A DNA stretch of 15,245 nucleotides from Ponticaulis sp. (lineage in GTDB: Bacteria; Pseudomonadota; Alphaproteobacteria; Caulobacterales; Hyphomonadaceae). Position 1 is the stretch's first letter. Each line of letters begins with the position of its first letter. Below the pieces are notes generated by a model that did no database searches, was not told the DNA's origin, and saw only the letters and a list, made by a program, of their open reading frames with translations. Shown here one piece after another: positions 7,059 to 14,625 of the stretch. The translations under genes were made by a program, and so were the position numbers. The stretch is taken from assembly GCA_002699325.1 (NCBI GenBank), contig PABS01000001.1:3326-18570 (forward strand), read 5' to 3'.

Positions 7059-9451
7059 TTCTCTTCCCCCACAACGCGATAATCGAAGGTGGAGTAACGT
7101 CCCTCGCTATTGAGCACATCCGGGTCCAGCATAAGAGCACCACCATTATGCTCTGCTGCCTCCCGAGCGATGTAGAGGCCGAGGCCGCGACGGCGACTCT
7201 TGTCCTTGAGCGAGAAGAAGAGGTCGAAGATGCGATCCTTGTACTGCTTCGAAATTCCTGGGCCATTGTCGGAGAACCGTATCCGCGGCGGGTTGTCCTC
7301 TAGCGAGATCGTTAGCGCCGGCCTGAATGACATCTTCCGCTGCTTTTCAACATCCATCCAGTAGATAGAGTTGGAGATCAGATTTTCGAGCACCTGAACA
7401 ACCATTCCCTTGACCGCGGAGACCTGTACAGATCGGTCGGGAAGCAGAACGTTCAATTCAACCTGATGCCGTTCGAACTGGGCTTCATGAGCTTCTAGGA
7501 TTTCGTTCAGGAGTTCATCAAGATTGAACCGTTCTTTGCGCTGTCTTCCCGTCACACTGAGAGGATCGAGAATTCGCAATCGCTTACTGATGCTCGTCAT
7601 TGACGCCCTGAGGCTCTCAAGCCGACGGCGAATTTCATCGGGAACGGACTTGCGCTTCAGGCTGTTCAGAACGTCAAGCGCGTCTTCGGCCGATCGGGTC
7701 AGCTCGTGCGCAACAACTTCGACCATCAAGCCGATGCCTGCCATTGCCAGCATCTGATCGGCATCTTTCTCCATATCGGCGATGCGTTCACGGGCTTCGG
7801 CTGCATATCGCGCGAACTCTTCACGCATAAGCTCGAGCTCTTGGACCACTTCTCGGTGTTCTGAAGGTACAACTTTTCGGATTGACTGGATCGCCGTCTT
7901 CATCCGCTTCTCAAGATCGACCGTCCTGGTTTCATCGGCGATGAAGGGTTCTTTGGCGTCCTTTTGTTCCTTGGTGACGCGGTTCATTTCATCTCTGAGG
8001 CGTTCGACGGCGAACTGAACTGTCTCTTTGAGGATGGCTTCTTCAGGTGTCTGCCGCAGGCCTTCGCGATTCGTTTGATCGATGAGCTCAGGATTCTGCA
8101 GACGACCGATCTCGACTTGCCCAATGAGCTGTATTCGGTTGAGCGCATAACCTTTTGAGGCGAGAGCGGTCTTGTCGAGATCTAGCCAGTCATCGTCTTC
8201 CGCCCCATATGGATAAACTCGGAAGCCGTCGCGATACAGTCGAACACCCATCCATTGATCTAGAAGGTTGAGGAGCGCTTGGCGTTCGCCTGCAGAAGAG
8301 AACCGACGTAGAGTACGCCGATTGAACCAATGTAATTGGAAATCGAATGGACCCACATTTTCGAGCGCGGTATAGTCTATATCCCTTTTGTTCATTCTAC
8401 GTCGCTTGGCTTGTAAGCCTATAAGCGCCGCGCTCAGTTCATCGACGGTTGCTACTTCGATGCTGACTTCTTTCGGGTGCTCAAATCCGAGATTATTTAT
8501 CTCGATGCGCAATTCTAAATGGGGCTCTGAGTTTATTATTCTGTATTGTCCGCGCACCATGGCATGTGCGTGGGATAGGAACGACTTTTCAAGTCGCCGA
8601 AAATTGACTCTTTTTCCGTTCCAAAACACCGCGATGCGCTGACCGGAGGCCTTGGCCAAAGGATCGACAAGTAAAGAAAAGTCGTCGATGGCCAGACGAT
8701 CGACACGCTTCTCACTCCAATCGGCGCTCAGCTTCCGAATTCTTATATCAGTGCCACTGAACTCAGGATTCTCCTTCTTGGGCCCCTTTTTGGGCTTGAC
8801 GTCGATGTCTTGGATCATCTTCGTAGAATCGTCGAATTCGGACCAATCGATATCGATCAAGTTGTAATTCTTATCTTTTGTTTTTGTTGTTCGAACGGAT
8901 AAGCGATCCCCGAGCCGCATTGCCGATAGGCGTCCAATCCCTTTCTCGCCGAGGAAAGGAGCGTGTGACTTTCCACCTGCCATTGCGGCATCGATCTCAT
9001 TCTTTCGGGATGAGGTTCCAATGACTAGGAATACAGTATCGAGTTCCGTTAATGACATGCCCGACCCAGTATCCGAGATCGTGATCGAGTTCAGGGCATT
9101 GATTTCTTCAAGCGCGTTTAGTAATGCTTCGTGTGTATCGGCTTCTTCGATGAACTCCTTGGCACTTTCCCAGAGCTCGTCGGCTTCCGTATTGAGTTTG
9201 CCGGAAAGCTCCTCCTTAAGATCATCCAAATCAGGAGCATTTTCGTCATCGGCGTCCCTAATCTCGCTGAGAATTTGGGATTTCGTCTCCTGATAGTCCC
9301 GCCGCCCCAAAACGATATCGAAATTGATAGTGACACCGTTACCAGAACCGGCATCGATCCCGTTCTTGATCAGCTCGTAAAACGCAATAGCATCGGAGCT
9401 GATGAGCTCCGATCCCAATTCCAGGATTGTTCGAGCAGTTACCTTGAACAT
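7055..9451 (-). CDS. Double-GHKL histidine-kinase-like sensor protein
   Basis: A 798-residue protein with two ATPase modules. The N-terminal one is Hsp90/MutL-like: FYELIKNGIDAG (24-35), SDTGSGMS (126-133) and the lid GEKGIGRLSAMRLGD (168-182), with a charged helical insertion at about 50-120. A long helical stretch (about 480-570) leads to an H-box-like segment, VVAHELTRS, with H582 in the place of a kinase phosphohistidine. A second ATPase follows, with VLENLISNS (687-695), SDNGPGIS (727-734) and RRGLGLYIA (754-762). It is reminiscent of the Pfam HEF_HK group (from memory). No transmembrane segment is evident, so it is cytoplasmic. It would sense an internal signal, perhaps phage or DNA modification state, and signal to the adjoining receiver protein. 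It starts 39 bases after sspD; the ATG lacks a clear ribosome-binding site. Confidence 0.78.
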   Translation of the reverse strand: MFKVTARTILELGSELISSDAIAFYELIKNGIDAGSGNGVTINFDIVLGRRDYQETKSQILSEIRDADDENAPDLDDLKEELSGKLNTEADELWESAKEFIEEADTHEALLNALEEINALNSITISDTGSGMSLTELDTVFLVIGTSSRKNEIDAAMAGGKSHAPFLGEKGIGRLSAMRLGDRLSVRTTKTKDKNYNLIDIDWSEFDDSTKMIQDIDVKPKKGPKKENPEFSGTDIRIRKLSADWSEKRVDRLAIDDFSLLVDPLAKASGQRIAVFWNGKRVNFRRLEKSFLSHAHAMVRGQYRIINSEPHLELRIEINNLGFEHPKEVSIEVATVDELSAALIGLQAKRRRMNKRDIDYTALENVGPFDFQLHWFNRRTLRRFSSAGERQALLNLLDQWMGVRLYRDGFRVYPYGAEDDDWLDLDKTALASKGYALNRIQLIGQVEIGRLQNPELIDQTNREGLRQTPEEAILKETVQFAVERLRDEMNRVTKEQKDAKEPFIADETRTVDLEKRMKTAIQSIRKVVPSEHREVVQELELMREEFARYAAEARERIADMEKDADQMLAMAGIGLMVEVVAHELTRSAEDALDVLNSLKRKSVPDEIRRRLESLRASMTSISKRLRILDPLSVTGRQRKERFNLDELLNEILEAHEAQFERHQVELNVLLPDRSVQVSAVKGMVVQVLENLISNSIYWMDVEKQRKMSFRPALTISLEDNPPRIRFSDNGPGISKQYKDRIFDLFFSLKDKSRRRGLGLYIAREAAEHNGGALMLDPDVLNSEGRYSTFDYRVVGEEN

Positions 9452-9490
9452 AAATGGACCATAAATCGAAAGCCTTCACATTTCATAATG

Positions 9491-10324
9491 TTACTTGTGG
9501 CAAGTGAGGCAGGCCTTGGCCGCTCCGCCGTAGACATCGTCTAGGTCGATCGAAGCATCCGGCCGCAATGGGTTTGCTTGGAGCCGGGACCGCGCCCGTT
9601 CAAGGCGCCGTTGGTGTTCTTCCCTGATTTGTTCCTGGCGTTCAGGTTTCTCGAGTTCGCTGAGCGATTCGCCTTGACTCCAAGTGAAAGGGGATCCGTG
9701 TTCAATCGCGTTTTTTTCGTATCGCTTCGCTTCCTCAAATGCCTCTGGGTGCCGTTCGCGCAGACGAACCCACTCGATCTTCTGTTGAAAGAAGCAGAAT
9801 GTACATCCACTTCGTGTTCGCCAATCATAGTAGTCTGGAAGACCAAGACCTGATCCTTCGAGAATTTCGATGACGCCAGCCTTGTCTATGCCGCTATCTT
9901 TAAATGGTAGCCTGACAAGCAACCTATCCTTATTGGACTGGTAGCCTTCGCGATATTCCTCATCGCTGCGAATAGCTACATAAGAAATGACGGTCTCGCC
10001 GGCCTCTATGAATTGACGGACCCATAGCTCAAAGGGGCGGAGTTTTAGCTGTCGTGTGCACCAGCGGGATTGAGGGGAAGGAAGGTAGCTTTTGTAGCTC
10101 TTAAGCCAATAATCGAAATCTCTGTCGGGATTTAGTCTTGAGATGGATTTTCCGAGATATCCCTCCAATCGCGTGAGATAGCTATAGACCTCTGGCAATT
10201 CCTTTCCCGTATCGGTGAAGAAATACTCAACATCGATTTCTGGATGTCGTTGACGCATGAAAATCGCCAAAGCGGCGCTGTCTCGTCCGCCGGATAGGCC
10301 GAGGACGTGCCGAGTTCCGGTCAT
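9491..10324 (-). CDS. sspD: SspD/DndC-type PP-loop sulfurtransferase (PAPS reductase-like)
   Basis: A 277-residue protein of the ATP-pyrophosphatase/PAPS reductase family. The PP-loop is SGGRDS (11-16). FFTDTGKELPEVYSYL (35-50) is the usual adenylylation-site strand, and RWCTRQLKLRPFE (87-99) is the signature shared by DndC-like proteins. Five cysteines stand out: C89, a CxxC at C174/C177 (GCTFC) and a second CxxC at C272/C275 in the last six residues. Several could ligate an iron-sulfur cluster as in DndC. The role would be to activate the DNA phosphate with ATP, or pass on sulfur from the cysteine desulfurase, during phosphorothioation. The start overlaps the sspC stop as ATGA (10321-10324), with GGGAG seven bases upstream. 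The family call is strong; SspD rather than DndC or an unrelated PAPS-reductase-like protein is chosen from the neighbours. Confidence 0.85.
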   Translation of the reverse strand: MTGTRHVLGLSGGRDSAALAIFMRQRHPEIDVEYFFTDTGKELPEVYSYLTRLEGYLGKSISRLNPDRDFDYWLKSYKSYLPSPQSRWCTRQLKLRPFELWVRQFIEAGETVISYVAIRSDEEYREGYQSNKDRLLVRLPFKDSGIDKAGVIEILEGSGLGLPDYYDWRTRSGCTFCFFQQKIEWVRLRERHPEAFEEAKRYEKNAIEHGSPFTWSQGESLSELEKPERQEQIREEHQRRLERARSRLQANPLRPDASIDLDDVYGGAAKACLTCHK

Positions 10325-13300
10325 GCTCGCTCTCCCACCCGGTGTTGCCGGTCAGAATCGATGTATTTCGACGTAACCTCGACTAGGGCTGCCAGAATAA
10401 TATCGCGTCGTTGCTGGTCCGCTTCGCGGAGTACCTTGTCAACAACGCTGGCCAACTTCTGGACATCGTGCCGATCGATATCCGCGATCTCGAATTCTTG
10501 GAAAAGAGAGTGCGGTGCGGAATCCTTACCGACTACGACTGCTAGAGCATGGCGGCGATCTTTGCGCCCTTTCACCCGCGCCATGGTCTCAGTCCTCAGA
10601 AACGACGCAGAAAGTTCTACGATTCCAACTGCTGCGCGTTCGCGATCTCCATCGTTCCAATCGCGCGGCAGCTTATTGGCCGCAATGCTGGCAACGCCTT
10701 CCATGTCTTCACGTGTTCCGTGAAACTGCGTTAGCCGACCCACGAACGCTTCAAGACGTAGGTCGCCACCAATCTGTCGGATATTGTCTGCACGCTCGCG
10801 CAAATCCTGGAAGGCCTCTTCAGCTTCTCCACGAACATCAAGCTCACGTAGCATCAGACCTTTGAGTTCATCGAGAACCTTGGGGTAAGCCGCACGCATT
10901 TCTGCCAGCGCGTCCCTCAGAAGAAGGGCAGTTGCTTTGGGGTCAAAGTGACCGTCCGGAAGCGGTTCCGTCAGGCGCGGCAAATCATCAAATAGGAGCT
11001 TGTTTGGATCGTTTGCCCGCTTGAGGATTTCCCGAACCTGGAGTGTTTGCGGGGAAAGTGATTGAGTCCGGGTGGTCCAAGGCACGAGCGCGTCGAATTC
11101 CCCGATAATGGTTTGCGCAACAAGGAGGGGTTCGGCTGCTTCTTTGAGTTTCAAAAGGCTGCCCAATTCCTCAAGCGTTTCGCCGATGAATCCTTCCATT
11201 TCAACACGGCGCAGGCCGATATCCTTAGCATTTCTTGCGAGAAATTCGACGCAAAGTTCATTGAAGTTGCTTTGAAATACGTCTTCGCCATAGACGGCGA
11301 CGCGAGCGCGCCGCGACAAGATATAGGCTGCGATGAACACCGGGCCTAAGCCTGCTTTAAGCCCTATTGGATCCTCGCCCCACCTCTCTATGATTTCATC
11401 CGCCGTCACGATGCCATGTTCGGCATTGGCAAGCATCGTGTCTGCCTCCCGCCATAGCGGATGCAGTTTATCCCCCTGGTTGGGCGCCCGATATTCTCCG
11501 TCGATATGCAATCCTGTTTCTTGCAGTAGTGATATGTATAGGCCCCGTTCAGCGGGATAGTTCTTGCCCTCGAATCCCAAGTCTGCTTCGGATGCACGCA
11601 TTGCCATCCGCTTCATGAGCTTAGTTCGCGCGCTGACGGCATTTGAAGACGGTTCTGAGCAGTTTAGGAGCTCGTTGCTGATATCGGGTGCGTCATCAAA
11701 AATTGTGTCTGCACGGGATGATAGTTGCTCATTCAGGAGGCGTTTAGTTAGGCGCCTCGGCTTGTTGGTACCCTCATACCAAAAGCATTCTCCGATAAGG
11801 CCGTGTAAGTTGTCCTCGAGTTTCTGGCGTACTTCGGCGATACGCGAGTCGATTTCGCGTCGCGCTATCGGATCTCCTCTTAGTTCGGAAAATCGGTTCT
11901 CAAGGCTGCTTAGACCAGTCAACTCACGTGCAAGTTCAAGCAGTTGGCTAGCGTTAGGATGATGCCCTATGAACAATGGATGAGACTTGGAGGATCGTAT
12001 GGCGCGTTCATAGGCGTCAAAGGCTTCCTCAGGCGTTTCACCTTGCGTCGGCAAAGGAAATACAATGCGCCCAACAGTGTCTTGGGGATGCTTTGGATTA
12101 GGCAAGGCTTCGAGCCCCGACACCGATTCGATCGACATCTCGAACCATCGCATAGCTCCGGTTTTCTCATGATGGCGCTTGGCAAGCATTGGCTGCAGGT
12201 CGGCCAAAGTCCGGACTAGGTTTAGATCGACCTCGCCCGTCTCGGCGATTGCTTCCTGCAATCTTGCTTCGACGTCGAAATCTGATCCGGCGTAAAGCAC
12301 ATAAATGCCAGTGTGTTTTCGAAAGACGATTTCTGATTGCCGTTCCAAGCGCGCCAATGCGTTGTCAACGTCAGTCCGATTGAGTTCGTGGAGTGCTAGT
12401 GCGATAGTCGCGGGCTGCGTGGTCAAACCGGACCTGTCCTTGAGCAGATCCAAGACCGCTATCGTCTTCAGCGCCTTCAGTTCGGTATCGCTCGCTCCTC
12501 GAGCTATCGCCCTTTCGATGACATCGTGCGCAAGCGCCCACCGTCGTCCGTCCGGGGAGGATAGGATAGCTGGTTCGAAATTGGCTTGCAGGTAGCTCCA
12601 CAGGAGATAGGGCGGATAGACGCTGTTGATGGTTTCGCTGGCCAGGGCGTCCTGCAATCCGAAAGGTTCCGCTGAGCTGAGAAACGAGAATATGCTCCGC
12701 TGATTTTGACCAAACCTCCTTCGAGACAAAGGCCCCAAGAGGCAGGCTGTAAAGGGATGGAGCGGGGCTGTCCGCGCGAGCTTGCCAGCCATACGTTTGG
12801 CGTCGGATTTGCCCCTTGCTGGCCGAAGGTAATCGACGCAGGCTTCGGCCAGCGGAAGCGCTTTTCGGACCGCGCGTTGATGGCCCAATGCTTCGCCGAT
12901 AAGCTCAATGGCCTCTTCTAGCGAAACGGAGATCGAAATATCGACAAACCGGCCTTGGATTTTCGCCCAAGAATCTCTCGCTTTTCGGCTTAGGCGTTCC
13001 GCATATTCCTCGAAGGCTTGATGCAAGATTCCGAGGAAGATCAGCCTGCCTTGGCTTCGGGAAGCGAGCTCAGCGATATCCTGCAACAGATGGATGTCAC
13101 CTGCGCCATCGGCAGCGGCTTCCAGACCTCTTCCAAGTTCATCCATAATAAGGAGGAGGCCGCGGTCTTTTGATCTGCGTTGGATTTCGTCGAGAATAGC
13201 CGCTGGCGTAGCGCCCGTCGGAAGCTCCAGAAGCTCAGCGAGTTGTACAGAAATGGAACGGCGTTCGGTGACGAGTGGCAAAACGCTCCAACGAGCCGGA

Positions 13301-13614
13301 AAGTGTGGCAGCGCGGCTTTCAAGGCGGCTGTGACTGCATCGCCAAACAACGACGCAGCTTGTTCCCGAACAGCCTTTGGCGCACCAAAGAGGCAAGCGA
13401 GAGCAAGCGCCAGACTCGATTTGCCGCCCCCATAGGGACCAGTCCATGTAAACGCGCCTTGTTCAGTGTCAGCGACATGCGCGGCCATGAAGGTCACTGC
13501 GGCTTGAAATGATGGTGGACAGTAGAAGCCGTCAACAGCCGTGACAGAAGCAAAATCGGAATCGATCCGTACTGAACGGCGAAATCTCGGTGTGATTGTG
13601 ACGGTATCGCTCAT
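10321..13614 (-). CDS. sspC: SspC-type large P-loop ATPase
   Basis: A 1097-residue protein. The N-terminal ATPase has Walker A GPYGGGKSS (59-67) and Walker B LLLIMDE (153-159, D158/E159), followed by LGILHQAFEEY (194-204) and WAKIQGRFVDI (216-226). This layout resembles the large ATPases of BREX-type (BrxC/PglY) and phosphorothioation loci. The remaining 850 residues are mostly helical and unrecognised, with charged heptad-like stretches. In SspABCD systems SspC supplies ATPase activity needed for modification; the neighbours support that call over a BREX ATPase, since no BREX gene is present. The start is ATG at 13614, overlapping the sspB stop as ATGA, behind GGGAGG (13619-13624) at spacing 4. 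The frame is open to a TTG at 13638, but that site has no such support. Confidence 0.78.
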   Translation of the reverse strand: MSDTVTITPRFRRSVRIDSDFASVTAVDGFYCPPSFQAAVTFMAAHVADTEQGAFTWTGPYGGGKSSLALALACLFGAPKAVREQAASLFGDAVTAALKAALPHFPARWSVLPLVTERRSISVQLAELLELPTGATPAAILDEIQRRSKDRGLLLIMDELGRGLEAAADGAGDIHLLQDIAELASRSQGRLIFLGILHQAFEEYAERLSRKARDSWAKIQGRFVDISISVSLEEAIELIGEALGHQRAVRKALPLAEACVDYLRPARGKSDAKRMAGKLARTAPLHPFTACLLGPLSRRRFGQNQRSIFSFLSSAEPFGLQDALASETINSVYPPYLLWSYLQANFEPAILSSPDGRRWALAHDVIERAIARGASDTELKALKTIAVLDLLKDRSGLTTQPATIALALHELNRTDVDNALARLERQSEIVFRKHTGIYVLYAGSDFDVEARLQEAIAETGEVDLNLVRTLADLQPMLAKRHHEKTGAMRWFEMSIESVSGLEALPNPKHPQDTVGRIVFPLPTQGETPEEAFDAYERAIRSSKSHPLFIGHHPNASQLLELARELTGLSSLENRFSELRGDPIARREIDSRIAEVRQKLEDNLHGLIGECFWYEGTNKPRRLTKRLLNEQLSSRADTIFDDAPDISNELLNCSEPSSNAVSARTKLMKRMAMRASEADLGFEGKNYPAERGLYISLLQETGLHIDGEYRAPNQGDKLHPLWREADTMLANAEHGIVTADEIIERWGEDPIGLKAGLGPVFIAAYILSRRARVAVYGEDVFQSNFNELCVEFLARNAKDIGLRRVEMEGFIGETLEELGSLLKLKEAAEPLLVAQTIIGEFDALVPWTTRTQSLSPQTLQVREILKRANDPNKLLFDDLPRLTEPLPDGHFDPKATALLLRDALAEMRAAYPKVLDELKGLMLRELDVRGEAEEAFQDLRERADNIRQIGGDLRLEAFVGRLTQFHGTREDMEGVASIAANKLPRDWNDGDRERAAVGIVELSASFLRTETMARVKGRKDRRHALAVVVGKDSAPHSLFQEFEIADIDRHDVQKLASVVDKVLREADQQRRDIILAALVEVTSKYIDSDRQHRVGERA

Positions 13615-14549
13615 GCAGCCTCCCGCATTTGAGGGCAAGCAAGGGCGTTGCGAAGCGTGCTACGCTCGAAGTCGATTGAAGGATGGCCGCTTCGGATGAT
13701 CTGCCGCAATCCTGCCGTTTCCGACCAGCCAAGTTTTCCACCTGATATCTCTTCGAGGCGCTCGAGTCGTTCAGCGATGTCTTCATCATTGAGCAGAAAG
13801 ACCCTGCCCGGGGATCGCGGCGCATATGCCGCGTTTTCAAATGACATCGTGTTTTGGGCCGGTGCGGAATTTCTCCAAAACTCATTGAGGCAAAAAAGAA
13901 AAACAGCATCAGGCAGGCTCGGCTTTCGACCGCGCGAAAGCCTTGATCGTTGTTTGTCCATCGGGCGGATCAACCCGAGTTCAGCAAGAATGGAATCTCC
14001 GGCATCGCTTGAGCCGCGGCCGCCAATATACGTTCTGAGCAGACATTGAAGATCTCGGTCGACAGTCGTCGAGGCCACGCGACTCCATGAGCAATCCTGC
14101 GCAAGGGCTAGCAAGGCTTCGACGATATCTTGCCTGACAAAACTTCCGCCGCGGAACTCGTTGAAGAGCCAATAAGCCGACGTCAGCCGGGGGCGCGAAG
14201 CCAAATGCCAATGCAGGAGCCAAAGGGATGAGTCTTCTTCAAGAAAGGGATCAATTCCATCGCGACCAAACAGCATATCGCCGAGCCATGTCGTTACGAG
14301 CCCTTCATTTGTTTCATCGAGGATTCCGGCGCCGGTTGCCCAATACCGTATAGCGCCCACCATGTTACGGCCGACGCCAAAACGCGCGATAGAATCCGGG
14401 TCGCGGAACACATGGACCGCGTCCTTAGGGGACGGAGCTCCGCTCACCGCGCGATAGGCTTTTTGAAGCCATCCGTAGCGCAAAGGAAATGTCTCATGCC
14501 CCGAAAAGGATGGGCGATACTGATCGTTCTTCAGTTCTTGAGCTCTCAC
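13611..14549 (-). CDS. sspB: SspB-type DUF4007 protein (phosphorothioation nickase)
   Basis: A 312-residue DUF4007-family protein. From the favoured start, the diagnostic N-terminal block reads YRPSFSGHETFPLRYGW (11-27), followed by IARFGVGRNMVGAIRYW (54-70). SspB is reported as the DNA nickase needed to install single-strand phosphorothioates; I do not assign catalytic residues. The frame is open to ATGs at 14570 and 14645. The GTG at 14549 is preferred because AGGAGG sits four bases before it, matching the arrangement at sspC, and because the proposed promoter would leave ATG 14570 with almost no leader. ATG 14645 would even overlap the sspA coding start. The GTG leaves a 76-bp divergent promoter region. 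It is the first gene of the six-gene operon. Family call strong; start moderately sure. Confidence 0.85.
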   Translation of the reverse strand: MRAQELKNDQYRPSFSGHETFPLRYGWLQKAYRAVSGAPSPKDAVHVFRDPDSIARFGVGRNMVGAIRYWATGAGILDETNEGLVTTWLGDMLFGRDGIDPFLEEDSSLWLLHWHLASRPRLTSAYWLFNEFRGGSFVRQDIVEALLALAQDCSWSRVASTTVDRDLQCLLRTYIGGRGSSDAGDSILAELGLIRPMDKQRSRLSRGRKPSLPDAVFLFCLNEFWRNSAPAQNTMSFENAAYAPRSPGRVFLLNDEDIAERLERLEEISGGKLGWSETAGLRQIIRSGHPSIDFERSTLRNALACPQMREAA

Positions 14550-14553
14550 TTTG

Positions 14554-14559
14554 CCTCCT
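14554..14559 (-). promoter_or_regulatory. Ribosome-binding site deciding the sspB start
   Basis: The minus strand reads AGGAGG, four bases before GTG 14549. Neither in-frame ATG (14570, 14645) has a comparable site. GGGAGG at 13619-13624 stands at the same four-base spacing before the sspC ATG, supporting this spacing in the operon. Confidence 0.65.
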
Positions 14560-14582
14560 GGGGATGTCATCCAGCAGGAAAA

Positions 14583-14611
14583 GTTATACAAGGTACTGGA
14601 GACATCGTCCA
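14583..14611 (-). promoter_or_regulatory. Putative sigma-70-type promoter of the sspB operon
   Basis: On the minus strand, -35 TGGACG (14606-14611) and -10 TATAAC (14583-14588) are separated by 17 bp. They match the consensus at 4 and 5 of 6 positions. Initiation would fall near 14576, about 27 bases before GTG 14549. It would drive all six genes down to 2655. No comparably good promoter was found for sspA in the same gap. Confidence 0.5.
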
Positions 14612-14614
14612 GTA
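14594..14614. promoter_or_regulatory. Perfect inverted repeat in the sspA/sspB divergent promoter (operator candidate)
   Basis: TACTGGA (14594-14600) and TCCAGTA (14608-14614) are perfect 7-bp arms around a 7-bp spacer, a 14-bp centre-to-centre spacing. The right arm overlaps the proposed -35 of the sspB promoter and the whole repeat lies just upstream of the sspA ribosome-binding site. A bound dimeric repressor could therefore control both directions. No dedicated regulator adjoins it in the window; the arms differ from those of the XRE operator at 460-493. The repeat is seen; its role is inferred. Confidence 0.55.
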
Positions 14615-14616
14615 TT

Positions 14617-14621
14617 GAGGA
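14617..14621 (+). promoter_or_regulatory. Ribosome-binding site of sspA
   Basis: GAGGA lies a few bases before the ATG at 14626 and directly after the inverted repeat, so an operator-bound protein or an RNA stem formed by that repeat would sit against it. Confidence 0.5.
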
Positions 14622-14625
14622 CCCT

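Larger units (their letters stand above)
2655..14549 (-). other. Six-gene phosphorothioation/GHKL defence operon
   Basis: Six genes run in one direction with almost no gaps: sspB-sspC overlap 4 bases (ATGA), sspC-sspD overlap 4 (ATGA), then a 39-base gap to the double-GHKL sensor, a 4-base overlap (TTGA) to the receiver protein and a 3-base gap to the last GHKL ATPase. The only loose joint separates the modification genes from the triad, as expected if two modules were joined. No strong promoter or terminator was found in that 39-base gap, so co-transcription is likely. Whether the two modules function together is inferred. Confidence 0.7.

Noticed and set aside
10321..13614. Reading the large ATPase as part of a BREX system
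   Set aside because: No BREX methyltransferase, PglZ phosphatase or Lon-like gene is in the window, whereas DUF4007, PP-loop and cysteine desulfurase partners fit the ssp locus.
13615..13638. An eight-codon N-terminal extension of sspC from TTG 13638
   Set aside because: ATG 13614 has GGGAGG upstream and makes an ATGA overlap with the sspB stop; the TTG has neither.
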